From Brevibacterium renqingii (GTDB lineage: Bacteria; Actinomycetota; Actinomycetes; Actinomycetales; Brevibacteriaceae): a stretch of 64,000 nucleotides of DNA. Below the pieces are notes generated by a model. That model was given only the letters and a program-made list of their open reading frames with translations. It did no database searches and was not told the DNA's origin. Below, piece by piece: positions 9,714 to 18,361 of this stretch. The position numbers and the translations under genes are program-made. The DNA lies in the NCBI RefSeq assembly GCF_017808105.1, contig NZ_JADBHF010000005.1:124001-188000 (forward strand), given 5' to 3'. Position 1 is the stretch's first letter; each line of letters opens with the position of its first letter.

Positions 9714-11234
9714 GTGGCCGAAACGAGATACGTGGACCCGATCCGCTACCCTTCGTACTCCTCACAGCCGACACGGGATGTGCGGGCCTGGCTGCTCCTC
9801 CTCGTCACCGTCATCGTTCCGGGCGGCGTGCAGCTGCTGTTCGGGCACCGCCGCTGGGCGAAGATCTCGCTGTCGATCACAGTGATCAGCTGGCTGCTGG
9901 CCATCGTCGCCGGGGTGATCGTCCTCTTCGACCGGACGTTCCTGTTCACTATCGGCACGAATCCCTTCATCCTCACCTTCCTCACGATCTGGATTCCGGT
10001 CATCGCCGTCAACTGGGTCGTCTGCCTCTTCGACTCGCTGCGTCGCATCCGCCTCGTCACGCTCTCCCAGCGGGCCAGGAAGCGCTTCGTGGCAGCGTTC
10101 TGCGCCCTCCTGCTCATCGTCGTCGGTCCGCTCGCGTGGGGGACGACGATGCTCAACTCGCAGCGCGGTCTGATGAGCGACCTCTTCGCCTCGGGCAAGG
10201 CCCTCAAACCCGTTGACGGCAGGTACAACATCCTGCTGCTCGGTTCCGACGCAGGTAAGGGACGCACAGGCATCCGGCCTGATTCCCAGTCCCTGGTCTC
10301 GATCGATGCGAAGACCGGCAAGACGGTCATCGTCGGTCTGCCGCGGAACATGGAGAACGTGCCCTTCCCCGAGGACTCCCCGCTGCACAAGCATTATCCG
10401 CAGGGGTTCAACTGCGGCAGCGAGTGCCTGCTCAACGCGGTGTTCCAGCAGGGGGAGAGGCACAAGGACGAGTTCGAGGACCCGAAGCTCGCCGGGGAGC
10501 AGGCGACCATGGACGCGGCCTCCGCGATCACCGGGCTCGAGGTCCAGTACTATGCGATGATCAACCTCAAGGGCTTCGAGAACCTCATCGACTCCCTGGG
10601 CGGGATCACCCTGGTCTCGGGCAAGCGGGTGCCGATCTCCTCGAAAGTCGACCCGACGACGGGTGAGCACGGCCCGGTCAAGGGGTGGATCGAGCCGGGC
10701 AAGCAGAAGCTCGACGGCTATCACGCGCTGTGGTTCGCCCGCTCCCGGGAATTCTCCAGCGACTACGAGCGGATGATCCGGCAGCGCTGCGTGCAGACGG
10801 CGATGGTCAAGCAGCTCGACCCTTCGACGGTGCTCACCCGCTACCAGGCCATCGCCAAGGCCACACCGGGGGCCGTGTCGACGAACATCCCATCCTCGCA
10901 GGTCGACTCGTTCGTCGACCTCGCGCTCAAGGTCAAATCGCAGAAGATCGAGTCCCTCGATCTCACCCCGCCGCAGATCACTCCCTCGGATCCGGACTTC
11001 GATGTGGCACGACAGCTCGTAGCCGATAAGATCGAGGAGGCGTCCAAATCCTCGGAAGAGGACAAAGGCGCCGTCTCGGCCCCCGGAGGCGACCTGTCAG
11101 CAGCCGCCGGAGTCGATGCGGGACTCGATCCGGACCCCGGTTCCGGGCCGCAGCTTCTGGCACAGGGTGCCGGCGGCACCTCGGCTGACGACGGCGAAGA
11201 AGCCGAGGCGAAAGCGATCTGCTACGTGCCCTGA
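9714..11234 (+). CDS. LCP (LytR-CpsA-Psr) family wall-polymer transferase
   Basis: 506 residues. LCP proteins move lipid-linked anionic polymers onto peptidoglycan outside the membrane. Four hydrophobic segments (about 26-45, 54-75, 87-108, 126-144) precede the extracytoplasmic LCP domain (about 170-400). That domain shows NILLLGSDAGKGRTGIRPDS, GLPRNME and ERMIRQRCVQ, which carry the Asp/Arg residues used to bind pyrophosphate. Many family members have only one membrane segment. The C-terminal 90 residues are acidic, Gly/Ser-rich and probably disordered. GTG start with AAGGGAAGG upstream. It lies before a peptidoglycan hydrolase and manA, fitting an envelope role. Confidence 0.9.
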   Translation: MAETRYVDPIRYPSYSSQPTRDVRAWLLLLVTVIVPGGVQLLFGHRRWAKISLSITVISWLLAIVAGVIVLFDRTFLFTIGTNPFILTFLTIWIPVIAVNWVVCLFDSLRRIRLVTLSQRARKRFVAAFCALLLIVVGPLAWGTTMLNSQRGLMSDLFASGKALKPVDGRYNILLLGSDAGKGRTGIRPDSQSLVSIDAKTGKTVIVGLPRNMENVPFPEDSPLHKHYPQGFNCGSECLLNAVFQQGERHKDEFEDPKLAGEQATMDAASAITGLEVQYYAMINLKGFENLIDSLGGITLVSGKRVPISSKVDPTTGEHGPVKGWIEPGKQKLDGYHALWFARSREFSSDYERMIRQRCVQTAMVKQLDPSTVLTRYQAIAKATPGAVSTNIPSSQVDSFVDLALKVKSQKIESLDLTPPQITPSDPDFDVARQLVADKIEEASKSSEEDKGAVSAPGGDLSAAAGVDAGLDPDPGSGPQLLAQGAGGTSADDGEEAEAKAICYVP

Positions 11235-11314
11235 GGCATCGGATATGTGGTCGGTCGGGATCGGCAATGACCGATATCGACTCCTGCATGACGATTCCGG
11301 GAAAATCTTTTGCT

Positions 11315-11349
11315 CGGTGTGTCCCTTGCCAATACTGGGAACCACACCG
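11315..11349 (+). terminator. Bulged hairpin between LCP and hydrolase genes
   Basis: CGGTGTG-TCCC pairs with GGGA-(AC)-CACACCG around an 11-nt loop. It lies 80 nt past the LCP stop and ahead of the hydrolase promoter region. It could end LCP transcription or be part of the hydrolase control region. Confidence 0.4.
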
Positions 11350-11350
11350 G

Positions 11351-11498
11351 TGTAACTAGAATATTCTTCTTTGTGGCTAGTCTGACACGCCGAAAATGTG
11401 TAACAATTTTGAGATGTTGGGGTTGCCCACCGTACTGCCAACGGTGCAGGAGACCTCGAGGCCTGAACTTCCCTGTCTTCCTCGAAAAGGCTGTAACG
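11351..11498 (+). promoter_or_regulatory. AT-rich hydrolase promoter/leader with three TGTAAC boxes
   Basis: TGTAAC occurs at 11351-11356, 11399-11404 and 11492-11497, the last ending just before the ATG at 11499. The stretch 11350-11415 is clearly more AT-rich than its surroundings. Hairpin CACCGT-N7-ACGGTG lies at 11428-11446. GTAAC-type repeats form MtrA sites in other actinobacteria and mtrA is in this window, so MtrA control is possible. The boxes are not in a tight tandem. Confidence 0.35.
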
Positions 11499-14351
11499 AT
11501 GAAATATCTATTGCCCACTGTCGCGGGCTGCGCATCTGTCGCGCTCGTCGGCACCTTAGCGGTCACGGCGCCGGCGGCCATTGCGGACACGTCGTCGCCG
11601 GATGTGTCCAAAGAGGCGCTGGACGTCAGCAAGGACGGACTCAACGTCCCCGGCGCCCGCGATTCCAGTGATTCCACCGCCACTGCCGCCAACCAGAGCG
11701 CCACGAGCAATCTGCCCAACATCTTCAAGTCGCAGACCGCGCTCGCGTCGACCAAGGTTCCGAACATCGTCAACGCCGCCGCTTCGGCGTCGACCGGCAC
11801 GGTCAACAACGTCTCGACCGGCCTGTCGTCAGGAAGCGACGAGGCTGCGCCGTCCGAGGATTCGACACCGTCCGAGGGCTCGACACCGTCCGATGCGGAG
11901 CAGACGCCCGCCGAGGACGAGAAGAGCGAAGATCAGAAGACCGAGGACGACGGCGCGGAGGATTCCTCGCAGAAGTCGGACTCGAAGGACGATGAGGACA
12001 TCTCCGGCTCTGTTCGCCAGAAGACCGAAGACGGTGTGAACATCGCACTCATCTCGGACGTCCTCGACGTGCCGTCGAACAACCCGAGCCTCATCGGCTT
12101 CACGTTCTCCGAGACGAAGTCCAACATCCGCATTCAGGTCCGCGTCAAGCACGGCTCCGAGTGGGGCAGCTGGGACACTCTCGACCAGGAACAGCAGGAG
12201 GAGGCCCAGAACAAGGGCTCCGAGCCCATGACGGTGTCGAACGCCTCCGGTGTGCAGATGCGCATCCTCGGCGATTCCGCGCCGAGCGACGCCGAACTCG
12301 TGCTCGTCGATCCCAAGCGCGATTCCGGTGATGCTCAGGCAGTGGCCGAGAACGCTCCCGTCGAGCTCGATCAGCAGGCCTCTGGTGCCTCTGAGGGTGC
12401 CGATGCGGCGACGGAGGAGTCGGACGACGCCGAGGCGGCTTCTGCCGAGAACGTCGCCGCCAATGGCGCGACGGTGACGAATCAGAACTACGTGCCGGGG
12501 TCGTCGAGCGTCTCCACCGTGGCGAAGAAGGTATCGAAGCCGAAGATCGGTTCGCGCAGCTCCTGGGGCGCGAAGGCCTACAAGGGCAGCCCTGACTACG
12601 CGAGCGGGATCAAGCAAGCTGTCGTCCACCACACCTCCGGTTCGAACAGCTACTCGGCTGAGGACGTCCCCGGAATCATCCGCGGCATCCAGGCATACCA
12701 CCAGCAGGGACGCGGCTGGAACGACATCGGCTACAACGTCGTCGCGGACAAGTACGGCCGTCTCTGGCAGGCGCGTGGCGGCGACATCTCGAAGGCCGTG
12801 ATCGGCGCGCACGTCTCCGGGCACAACACCGGCACCTTCGGCATCTCCGTGCTCGGCACCTACAACAGCTCGGCGCCGCCGAAGAAGACCCGGGATGCCG
12901 TGGCCTCGGCGATCGCGTGGAAGTTCTCCATCAATGGGATCTCCTCGGCGACGAAGTCGAATCTGGTCGGACACCGCGACCTGGGGCAGACCGACTGCCC
13001 GGGCGACGCCTTCTACGCGAAGCTGGGCGAGGTTCGTTCGACGGTCAACTCCATCCTCAAGACCGGTGAGCAGCCGGACGAGAAGAAGGACGATTCCAAG
13101 AAGGACGACAAGAAGAAGGACGACGACAAGAAGGCGGACAAGCCGAAGTCGAAGACCACGATCGAGAAGTACGCCGAGAAGCACAAGCTGGGCAAGGCGC
13201 TCGGCAAGGAGCAGTCGGTCAAGGGCATCTCGGGCGCGAAGTCCCAGAAGTTCGAGAAGGGCGTCGTCTACTGGTCCAAGAAGACCGGCGCATACCACTT
13301 GTCGGGTGCGATCGCCTCGTCGTACAAGGGCGATGCGATCACCGAGTTGGGGCTGCCCACCTCTGCGGAGAAGGGCGGCCTCAAGGACGGGGGCGCTGCA
13401 CAGCGGTTCCAGAAGGGGTCGATCTACTGGTCCAAGGACACCGGCGCGCACTACACCAAGGGCACGCTCATGAAGTACTGGGGTGACAAGGGAACCGTGA
13501 AGGGCCACCTCGGTTACCCCAAGTCCGACGTCGTCTACAAGGACGGGCGCGGCGAGCAGCTCTTCGAAGGCGCCCGTCTGGTCTGGGCCGAGGGCTACGG
13601 CACGACGGAGTTCTCTCCCAAGGGTTCGATCGCCGGCGGCGTGACCGATGACAACGCCGCGGGTGATTCGACCCCGCCGGGGGACGAGCCCGCCGATGAC
13701 CAGTCGCCTGCAGACTCCGGGGAAGGTTCTGCAGACGACAAGGACTCGAAGGACGACGACAAGTCCAAGGACGATTCGAAGGACGACGACAAGTCCAAGG
13801 ACGACTCGAAGAAGGACGATTCGAAGGACGACGACAAGTCCAAGGACGACTCGAAGAAGGACGACTCGAAGTCCGACGACAAGTCCAAGGACGACTCGAA
13901 GAAGGACGACTCCAAGAAGGACGACTCGAAGAACGACGACAAGTCCAATGACAAGGACAAGAAGAAGGACAAGCCGACGAAGGCCGAGAAGATCGCGGCC
14001 CAGCGCGCGTCCATCATCAAGGAAGCGAAGGCCCACCTCGGCGTCAAGTACGTGTGGGGCGGCACCTCGCCGAAGTCCGGCTGGGACTGCTCGGGCTACA
14101 CGCAGTACGTCTACGGCAAGCACGGCATCGAACTGCCGCGTACGACCAGTCAGCAGCGTAATGCGGGCAAGGAGATCTCCATCAAGGACGCCAAGGCAGG
14201 CGACCTGATCTGGATCCCGGGACATATCGGAATCATCTCCGAGACGAAGGGCCAGATGTACGATGCGGGATCGACGCGGACGAACACCACGAAGCGCAGC
14301 TACAGCTGGATGCTCAACCGCGGCGCCAAGGTCATCCGCGTGATCGGCTGA
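11499..14351 (+). CDS. Secreted peptidoglycan hydrolase: PGRP amidase + LGFP repeats + NlpC/P60 peptidase
   Basis: 950 residues. A signal peptide (about 1-29, cut after APAAIA) and an acidic Ser/Thr-rich stretch come first. A beta-rich domain follows (about 175-290). Next is an N-acetylmuramoyl-L-alanine amidase/PGRP domain (about 345-520) with zinc ligands His377 or 378, His492 and Cys500 (GHRDLGQTDCPGD). Then come LGFP repeats (about 573-705; ELGLPTS, HLGYPKSD), a Lys/Asp/Ser linker and a C-terminal NlpC/P60 domain (about 828-950) with Cys864 in DCSGY and His909 in PGHIGII. It could thus cut both the muramoyl-Ala bond and a peptide bond in the stem. ATG 11499 follows AAAAGG. The longer reading from 11310 has no RBS and would bury the signal peptide. 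Confidence 0.92.
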   Translation: MKYLLPTVAGCASVALVGTLAVTAPAAIADTSSPDVSKEALDVSKDGLNVPGARDSSDSTATAANQSATSNLPNIFKSQTALASTKVPNIVNAAASASTGTVNNVSTGLSSGSDEAAPSEDSTPSEGSTPSDAEQTPAEDEKSEDQKTEDDGAEDSSQKSDSKDDEDISGSVRQKTEDGVNIALISDVLDVPSNNPSLIGFTFSETKSNIRIQVRVKHGSEWGSWDTLDQEQQEEAQNKGSEPMTVSNASGVQMRILGDSAPSDAELVLVDPKRDSGDAQAVAENAPVELDQQASGASEGADAATEESDDAEAASAENVAANGATVTNQNYVPGSSSVSTVAKKVSKPKIGSRSSWGAKAYKGSPDYASGIKQAVVHHTSGSNSYSAEDVPGIIRGIQAYHQQGRGWNDIGYNVVADKYGRLWQARGGDISKAVIGAHVSGHNTGTFGISVLGTYNSSAPPKKTRDAVASAIAWKFSINGISSATKSNLVGHRDLGQTDCPGDAFYAKLGEVRSTVNSILKTGEQPDEKKDDSKKDDKKKDDDKKADKPKSKTTIEKYAEKHKLGKALGKEQSVKGISGAKSQKFEKGVVYWSKKTGAYHLSGAIASSYKGDAITELGLPTSAEKGGLKDGGAAQRFQKGSIYWSKDTGAHYTKGTLMKYWGDKGTVKGHLGYPKSDVVYKDGRGEQLFEGARLVWAEGYGTTEFSPKGSIAGGVTDDNAAGDSTPPGDEPADDQSPADSGEGSADDKDSKDDDKSKDDSKDDDKSKDDSKKDDSKDDDKSKDDSKKDDSKSDDKSKDDSKKDDSKKDDSKNDDKSNDKDKKKDKPTKAEKIAAQRASIIKEAKAHLGVKYVWGGTSPKSGWDCSGYTQYVYGKHGIELPRTTSQQRNAGKEISIKDAKAGDLIWIPGHIGIISETKGQMYDAGSTRTNTTKRSYSWMLNRGAKVIRVIG
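13735..13975 (+). repeat. In-frame Lys/Asp/Ser repeat linker in the hydrolase
   Basis: Imperfect tandem copies of a unit coding for DDKSKDDSKKDDS, about 80 residues long, between the LGFP and NlpC/P60 domains. A shorter Lys/Asp run lies at 13078-13145. They are probably flexible charged spacers spanning the wall; such repeats can change copy number by slippage. Confidence 0.85.
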
Positions 14352-14388
14352 CCGACAGCGTCCACAGCAGGCGTTCGATAGCCTCACT

Positions 14389-14437
14389 GACAGTGCCCTG
14401 CAGGGATCCGATTCCGGATCACCGGCAGGGCACTGTC
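14389..14437 (+). terminator. Terminator hairpin after the hydrolase gene
   Basis: GACAGTGCCCTGC (14389-14401) pairs perfectly with GCAGGGCACTGTC (14425-14437). A second short stem (GATCCG/CGGATC) sits inside the loop. It starts 38 nt after the stop codon. Confidence 0.75.
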
Positions 14438-14525
14438 TGGTTCCCGTCCGTTCTCAGCGGTGGCAGGCATCGACGGAACGCGCTGCGGATGACAGGCGGT
14501 GAATAGTGTGTGACTCCGTCTGAAC

Positions 14526-14648
14526 AGTGCATGAAGTGCACTCGCACGCTTCGCCGCTGAGGCTATCGTGGACAGTGCACACCCGGAGCACGAAGCGTGA
14601 TCCGGCACGATCCGTCCAAGGGGGCCAGAACAGTGCATCGACTGCACA
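14526..14648 (+). promoter_or_regulatory. Repeated AGTGCA-N5-TGCAC dyads at the manA start
   Basis: A perfect dyad AGTGCA-TGAAG-TGCACT lies at 14526-14542. A second copy with one mismatch (AGTGCA-TCGAC-TGCACA, 14632-14648) overlaps the manA GTG codon, and a half-site AGTGCAC lies at 14574-14580. The arrangement suggests an operator for an unidentified regulator, or a translational switch. Confidence 0.4.
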
Positions 14649-15946
14649 ACACGGTCAAGAACTTCGAATGGGGCAGCACCGACGCGATTCCCGCGATCCT
14701 GGGCACGGTCCCGGACGGAACCCCCTGCGCGGAACTCTGGCTCGGAGCGCACCCCATGAGCCCCTCACAGCTCGACCTCGATCGGGAGCGGAGGAAGGCG
14801 GCAGCCGATCGCCTCGGACGCCTCGGCGGTCCGTCGTCCCCGGCACCGGTGGCGACCGAGTCTCGGCCGGGACCGAATCTCATCGAATACCTCGCAGGCG
14901 ACCCGACCGGTCTGCTCGGTCATGAGTCCGTCGAGTCCTTCGGCGCCCGGCTGCCGTTCCTGCTCAAAGTGCTCTCGGCCAGGAGGGCACTGTCGATCCA
15001 GGTGCACCCGAATCAGGAGCAGGCGCGAGCCGGATACGCACGAGAGGAGGCTGACGGCCCCTCGCTCGACGCTCCCGAGCGCAACTTCAAGGACGCTTCG
15101 GCGAAGCCCGAGCTCATCTACGCTCTCACGGACTTTCATGCGCTCACGGGATTCCGTCCCCGCAAGGCTGTGCGCGCGATGTTCGAGCGCATGCTCTGCC
15201 AGCCGCTGACACCGCCATCGCTGGACTTCCTCGGTGCCGTCATCGCAGCACTGAAATCCTTCAGCGAGGCGAAGGGCCTCTCACGTGCCGTCGAACTCGT
15301 GCTCGGGGATCCGAGGGCGATCGGCCTCGTCGACGAGGTCGCCGCGCACGGCATCGATGAGCTGCCCGTCGGGCATGTGAGCCGACTCGGCAGCGCCGTC
15401 GACCCGGCGCAGACCTTCTGCGAACTCGTCGACGACTATCCCCACGATCCCGGTGCGCTTGTGGCGCTCATGCTCAACCGCGTGCACCTGCAGCCGGGAG
15501 AGGCCTTGGCGATGGACGCCGGAGTGCTGCACGCATACCTCTTCGGCACGGGCATAGAGATCATGGCTTCGAGCGACAACGTCCTCCGCGGAGGGCTGAC
15601 GTCCAAGCACGTCGATGTCGCGGAGCTGTCGAAGATTGCGGACTTCCACGCGGGAATGCCGCGGATGGTCGAGCCCGACCGCGACGGCGTTCTGCTCGGG
15701 TCCACCGAGGACTTCGCGCTGCAGGCCCTGCGCTGCCCGCGAGCGACGAGGCTCGAACGTCGAGGTGCGGCAATCGCACTGTGCACCTCCGGGACGGTCA
15801 CGCTGACCTCTCTCGGGTCCTCTGTGGCCCTCGAACGCGGAGAGAGCGTCTTCATCGCGGCCAACGAGCCGACGGTGACCGCTGACGGCCACGGAGACCT
15901 GTTCGTGGCGACCACCGGTCTGGAACCCGCACCCTCGCTGGGCTGA
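14633..15946 (+). CDS. manA: Mannose-6-phosphate isomerase, type I
   Basis: Interconverts fructose-6-phosphate and mannose-6-phosphate, feeding mannose into GDP-mannose and wall glycans together with the manB product encoded at 25.7-27.2 kb. 437 residues, cupin fold: LSIQVHPNQEQA carries zinc ligands, KPELIYALTDFHALTGFR follows, and the LHAYLFGTGIEIMASSDNVL block is the active-site wall. GTG 14633 follows AAGGGGG. An upstream GTG at 14597 is possible but has no RBS. A 23-bp palindrome follows the gene. Confidence 0.92.
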   Translation: MHRLHNTVKNFEWGSTDAIPAILGTVPDGTPCAELWLGAHPMSPSQLDLDRERRKAAADRLGRLGGPSSPAPVATESRPGPNLIEYLAGDPTGLLGHESVESFGARLPFLLKVLSARRALSIQVHPNQEQARAGYAREEADGPSLDAPERNFKDASAKPELIYALTDFHALTGFRPRKAVRAMFERMLCQPLTPPSLDFLGAVIAALKSFSEAKGLSRAVELVLGDPRAIGLVDEVAAHGIDELPVGHVSRLGSAVDPAQTFCELVDDYPHDPGALVALMLNRVHLQPGEALAMDAGVLHAYLFGTGIEIMASSDNVLRGGLTSKHVDVAELSKIADFHAGMPRMVEPDRDGVLLGSTEDFALQALRCPRATRLERRGAAIALCTSGTVTLTSLGSSVALERGESVFIAANEPTVTADGHGDLFVATTGLEPAPSLG

Positions 15947-15971
15947 GAGACAGATTCTCGCGCGGCCGCAA

Positions 15972-16034
15972 CGAGAAGTGGTCACGTTCGGATACAGAAT
16001 CTCAGATCTGATATCCGAACGTGACCACTTCTCG
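15972..16034. terminator. Bidirectional terminator, 23-bp perfect inverted repeat
   Basis: The arm 15972-15994 (begins CGAGAAGTGGTCACGTTC) is exactly complementary to 16012-16034 across a 17-nt loop. It lies between convergent manA and the CoA-transferase genes. It could serve both strands, and its length also suggests an extragenic repeat that may recur in the genome. Confidence 0.65.
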
Positions 16035-16127
16035 GGCGTTCGGCAGGTGACAGCGGGCGGAAAGCCCGACGCCCTCGCGCGGCTCGCCCGTTTCTCGGTC
16101 AGCGACCCGCCGGTCGCCCGGAGGAAG

Positions 16128-16790
16128 TCAGGCGGCGACCTCGATGGTGGGCACCTCGTCGGGAACGCGCACCTCGGCGCCGGTCTTCTCCTTGACCTCG
16201 TCCACGGTGACCCCGGGGGCGAGCTCGACGAGGGTGAAGGAGTCGCCGCTGACATCGAGCACGGCGATATCGGTGATGATGCGTTCGACGACGCCCTTGC
16301 CGGTCAGCGGCAGCTCGCAGGACTTCCGCAGCTTGTGCGAGCCGTCCTTGGCCACATGGTCCATGATGACGATGACGCGCTGGGCGCCGTGGACGAGGTC
16401 CATGGCGCCTCCCATGCCCTTGACCATCTTGCCCGGGATCATCCAGTTCGCGATGTCGCCGTTCGTGGCGACCTGCATGGCGCCGAGGATCGCGGCATTG
16501 ATCTTGCCGCCGCGGATCATGCCGAAGCTCGTCGCCGAGTCGAAGTAGGCGGCGCCCGGGTTCATCGTGACGATCTCCTTGCCCGCATTGATGAGGTCGG
16601 GATCGATCTCATCCTCGGTGGGGTAGGGGCCGACTCCGAGCAGACCGTTCTCGGACTGGAGGACGAGGTGGACGTCCTCGGGCAGGAAGTTCGGCACCAG
16701 GGTGGGCATGCCGATGCCGAGGTTGACGTAGCTGCCGTCTTCGAGTTCCTGGGCGGCGCGGGCCGCCATCTGATTGCGTGTCAATGACAT
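16128..16790 (-). CDS. scoB: 3-oxoacid CoA-transferase, subunit B
   Basis: Beta subunit of a two-subunit family I CoA-transferase that moves CoA between succinate and a 3-oxoacid such as acetoacetate. 220 residues. The catalytic glutamate that forms the acyl-CoA anhydride lies in [28 protein letters not shown] and [17 protein letters not shown] are typical of the subunit. It begins 11 nt after the subunit A stop, so the two are one operon. A pcaJ-like 3-oxoadipate role is the main alternative; the sequence alone does not decide it. Confidence 0.9.
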   Translation of the reverse strand: MSLTRNQMAARAAQELEDGSYVNLGIGMPTLVPNFLPEDVHLVLQSENGLLGVGPYPTEDEIDPDLINAGKEIVTMNPGAAYFDSATSFGMIRGGKINAAILGAMQVATNGDIANWMIPGKMVKGMGGAMDLVHGAQRVIVIMDHVAKDGSHKLRKSCELPLTGKGVVERIITDIAVLDVSGDSFTLVELAPGVTVDEVKEKTGAEVRVPDEVPTIEVAA

Positions 16791-16801
16791 GGTGTGTCTC
16801 C

Positions 16802-17572
16802 TCAGGCTTCCCGTACGGTGCGCTTCTCGATGGGCTTGTCCGCCACCTGTTCCGGCGTCAGCGGAACCACACGGTGGACGAAGACGCCGGGCACGTGGAC
16901 ATCGTCCGGATCGATCTCGCCGGGTTCGACGAGCTTCTCCACCTCGGCGATGGTGATGCGAGCGGACTGGGCGGCCGGGGGATTGAAGTTCCGGGCCGAG
17001 GAATGGAAGACGAGGTTGCCGTGCCGATCGCCGATGGCGGCCCGGACGAGGGCGTAGTCCGGGGCCAGCGACTTCTCGAGGACGTATTCCTTCTCTTCGC
17101 CGAAGGTGTTGAAGACCTTCGTCTCCTTCGCCGGCGACTCCTTGACGACAGTGCCGTTCTCGTCGTACTTCCAGGGCATGCCGCCCTCGGCGACCTGCGT
17201 GCCCGCACCGGTGATCGTGTAGAAGGCCGGGATCCCGGCGCCGCCGGCACGCAGCTTCTCGGCCAGCGTCCCCTGCGGGGTGAGTTCGACCTCGAGCTCG
17301 CCGGAGAGGTACTGGCGGGCGAATTCCTTGTTCTCACCGACGTAGGAGGCGATGATTCGACGGAGCCGGCCGTCGGCGAGCAGAATGCCCAGACCGCGTC
17401 CATCGACACCGGCGTTGTTCGAGATCACTTCGAGGTCCTCGGCTCCCTGGTCCTGGAGGGCGCGAATGAGGAATTCGGGCACACCCACGACACCGAAGCC
17501 GCCTACGGCGATCGATGATCCATCTGCAATGTCGGCCACCGCCGCTGCGGGGGTATCAACTACTTTGTCCAT
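16802..17572 (-). CDS. scoA: 3-oxoacid CoA-transferase, subunit A
   Basis: Alpha subunit, 256 residues. The glycine-rich CoA-binding motif is [33 protein letters not shown] and [19 protein letters not shown] are family hallmarks. Start ATG 17572 is 13 nt inside the end of the upstream TIGR03089 gene, so coupling is likely. A longer reading back to 17695 adds an Arg/Pro-rich stretch with no family character and was rejected. Confidence 0.9.
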   Translation of the reverse strand: MDKVVDTPAAAVADIADGSSIAVGGFGVVGVPEFLIRALQDQGAEDLEVISNNAGVDGRGLGILLADGRLRRIIASYVGENKEFARQYLSGELEVELTPQGTLAEKLRAGGAGIPAFYTITGAGTQVAEGGMPWKYDENGTVVKESPAKETKVFNTFGEEKEYVLEKSLAPDYALVRAAIGDRHGNLVFHSSARNFNPPAAQSARITIAEVEKLVEPGEIDPDDVHVPGVFVHRVVPLTPEQVADKPIEKRTVREA

Positions 17573-18258
17573 GTGCCCAGTGTGCCACGGACCACTCCGA
17601 GCTCGTCTGCCAGGTCCATGATTCGAGCCTCGTCGACTCCGTTGGTGAGCAGGACCTCGCCGCCGCCGAGGAGGTGGCTGAGGAATTGCGGCCACTCAGC
17701 GGGAAGCGGTGTCGATTTCGACACGAGGAGTCCCTGCGGGCGCCCGGCTCCGTCACTCGCGTCGTCCTGTCGCGTCCAGTCGATGCGCTGCCCGTCGAAT
17801 TCGAGTGTGCCTGTGGCGGCGAGCCGTCGGGAGGCGACATCGGGATGGGCGCGGATGGCGGAGTTGACGTCGATGAAGTCCTCGCCGACCGGGGTGCTCA
17901 GAGCCAGGGCCGGCGGGTTGAAGACGAAGACCTCTTCGGCCGCGGACACGGACTCGTCGTCCTCGTGTCCGCAGGGGACGATGGCCAGGTGCTCCTGGGC
18001 CGGAGGCGTGTCCGAGATGACCACGCGACCGTCGGCGAGGAGGACGCTGAGGATCGCGACGAGTTCGCGCCAGTGCAGGCCCTGCGGCAGGGGAGCGAAG
18101 AGGGTGAAGTCGGGGCCGAGATCGAAGTCGCCGAAGAGGCCGACGCCTTTGTTCACCCAGTTCGAGACGACCGGTCCGGTGAGGTCGAGACTGTCGTGGT
18201 CGGGACCGCGCCAGAGCAGGACCGGCCCGCCGGTGTGTGTGATGGCTGTGAGATCCAT
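17560..18258 (-). CDS. TIGR03089 family protein (AMP-binding-enzyme-like N-terminal portion)
   Basis: About 232 residues, matching an actinobacterial family that resembles the N-terminal part of acyl-adenylate synthetases but lacks the C-terminal lid and catalytic lysine region. Catalysis is therefore doubtful and the function unknown. No membrane segments. Residues such as GDFDLGPDFTLFAPLPQGLH and the end segment HLLGGGEVLLTNGVDEARIM are recognisable family features. ATG 18258 is preferred because AAGGCGG precedes it; ATG 18270 has no RBS. Its 3' end overlaps the CoA-transferase A gene by 13 nt, hinting at a shared acyl-CoA role. Confidence 0.75.
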   Translation of the reverse strand: MDLTAITHTGGPVLLWRGPDHDSLDLTGPVVSNWVNKGVGLFGDFDLGPDFTLFAPLPQGLHWRELVAILSVLLADGRVVISDTPPAQEHLAIVPCGHEDDESVSAAEEVFVFNPPALALSTPVGEDFIDVNSAIRAHPDVASRRLAATGTLEFDGQRIDWTRQDDASDGAGRPQGLLVSKSTPLPAEWPQFLSHLLGGGEVLLTNGVDEARIMDLADELGVVRGTLGTWTK

Positions 18259-18361
18259 ATCCGCCTTCATCGTTGTCTGGTGTGTGTCATTGCCGATTGC
18301 GGCCCGTTCGCCGAGGTGGTGCGCGAGCGGATTCCGGTTCTGTGGCCCGAAGCGCCGCTGG

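Noticed and set aside
11235..11498. c-di-AMP (ydaO-type) riboswitch before the NlpC/P60 gene
   Set aside because: Such riboswitches precede wall hydrolases in some actinobacteria, but I could not match the conserved core here.
13735..13975. Possible CRISPR-like or noncoding repeat
   Set aside because: Repeats are imperfect, in frame, and encode a Lys/Asp/Ser linker; no spacers.
11829..14387. 852-codon minus-strand frame opposite the hydrolase, with long Leu/Val runs
   Set aside because: The Leu/Val runs are the complement of the Lys/Asp linker codons, not real membrane segments.
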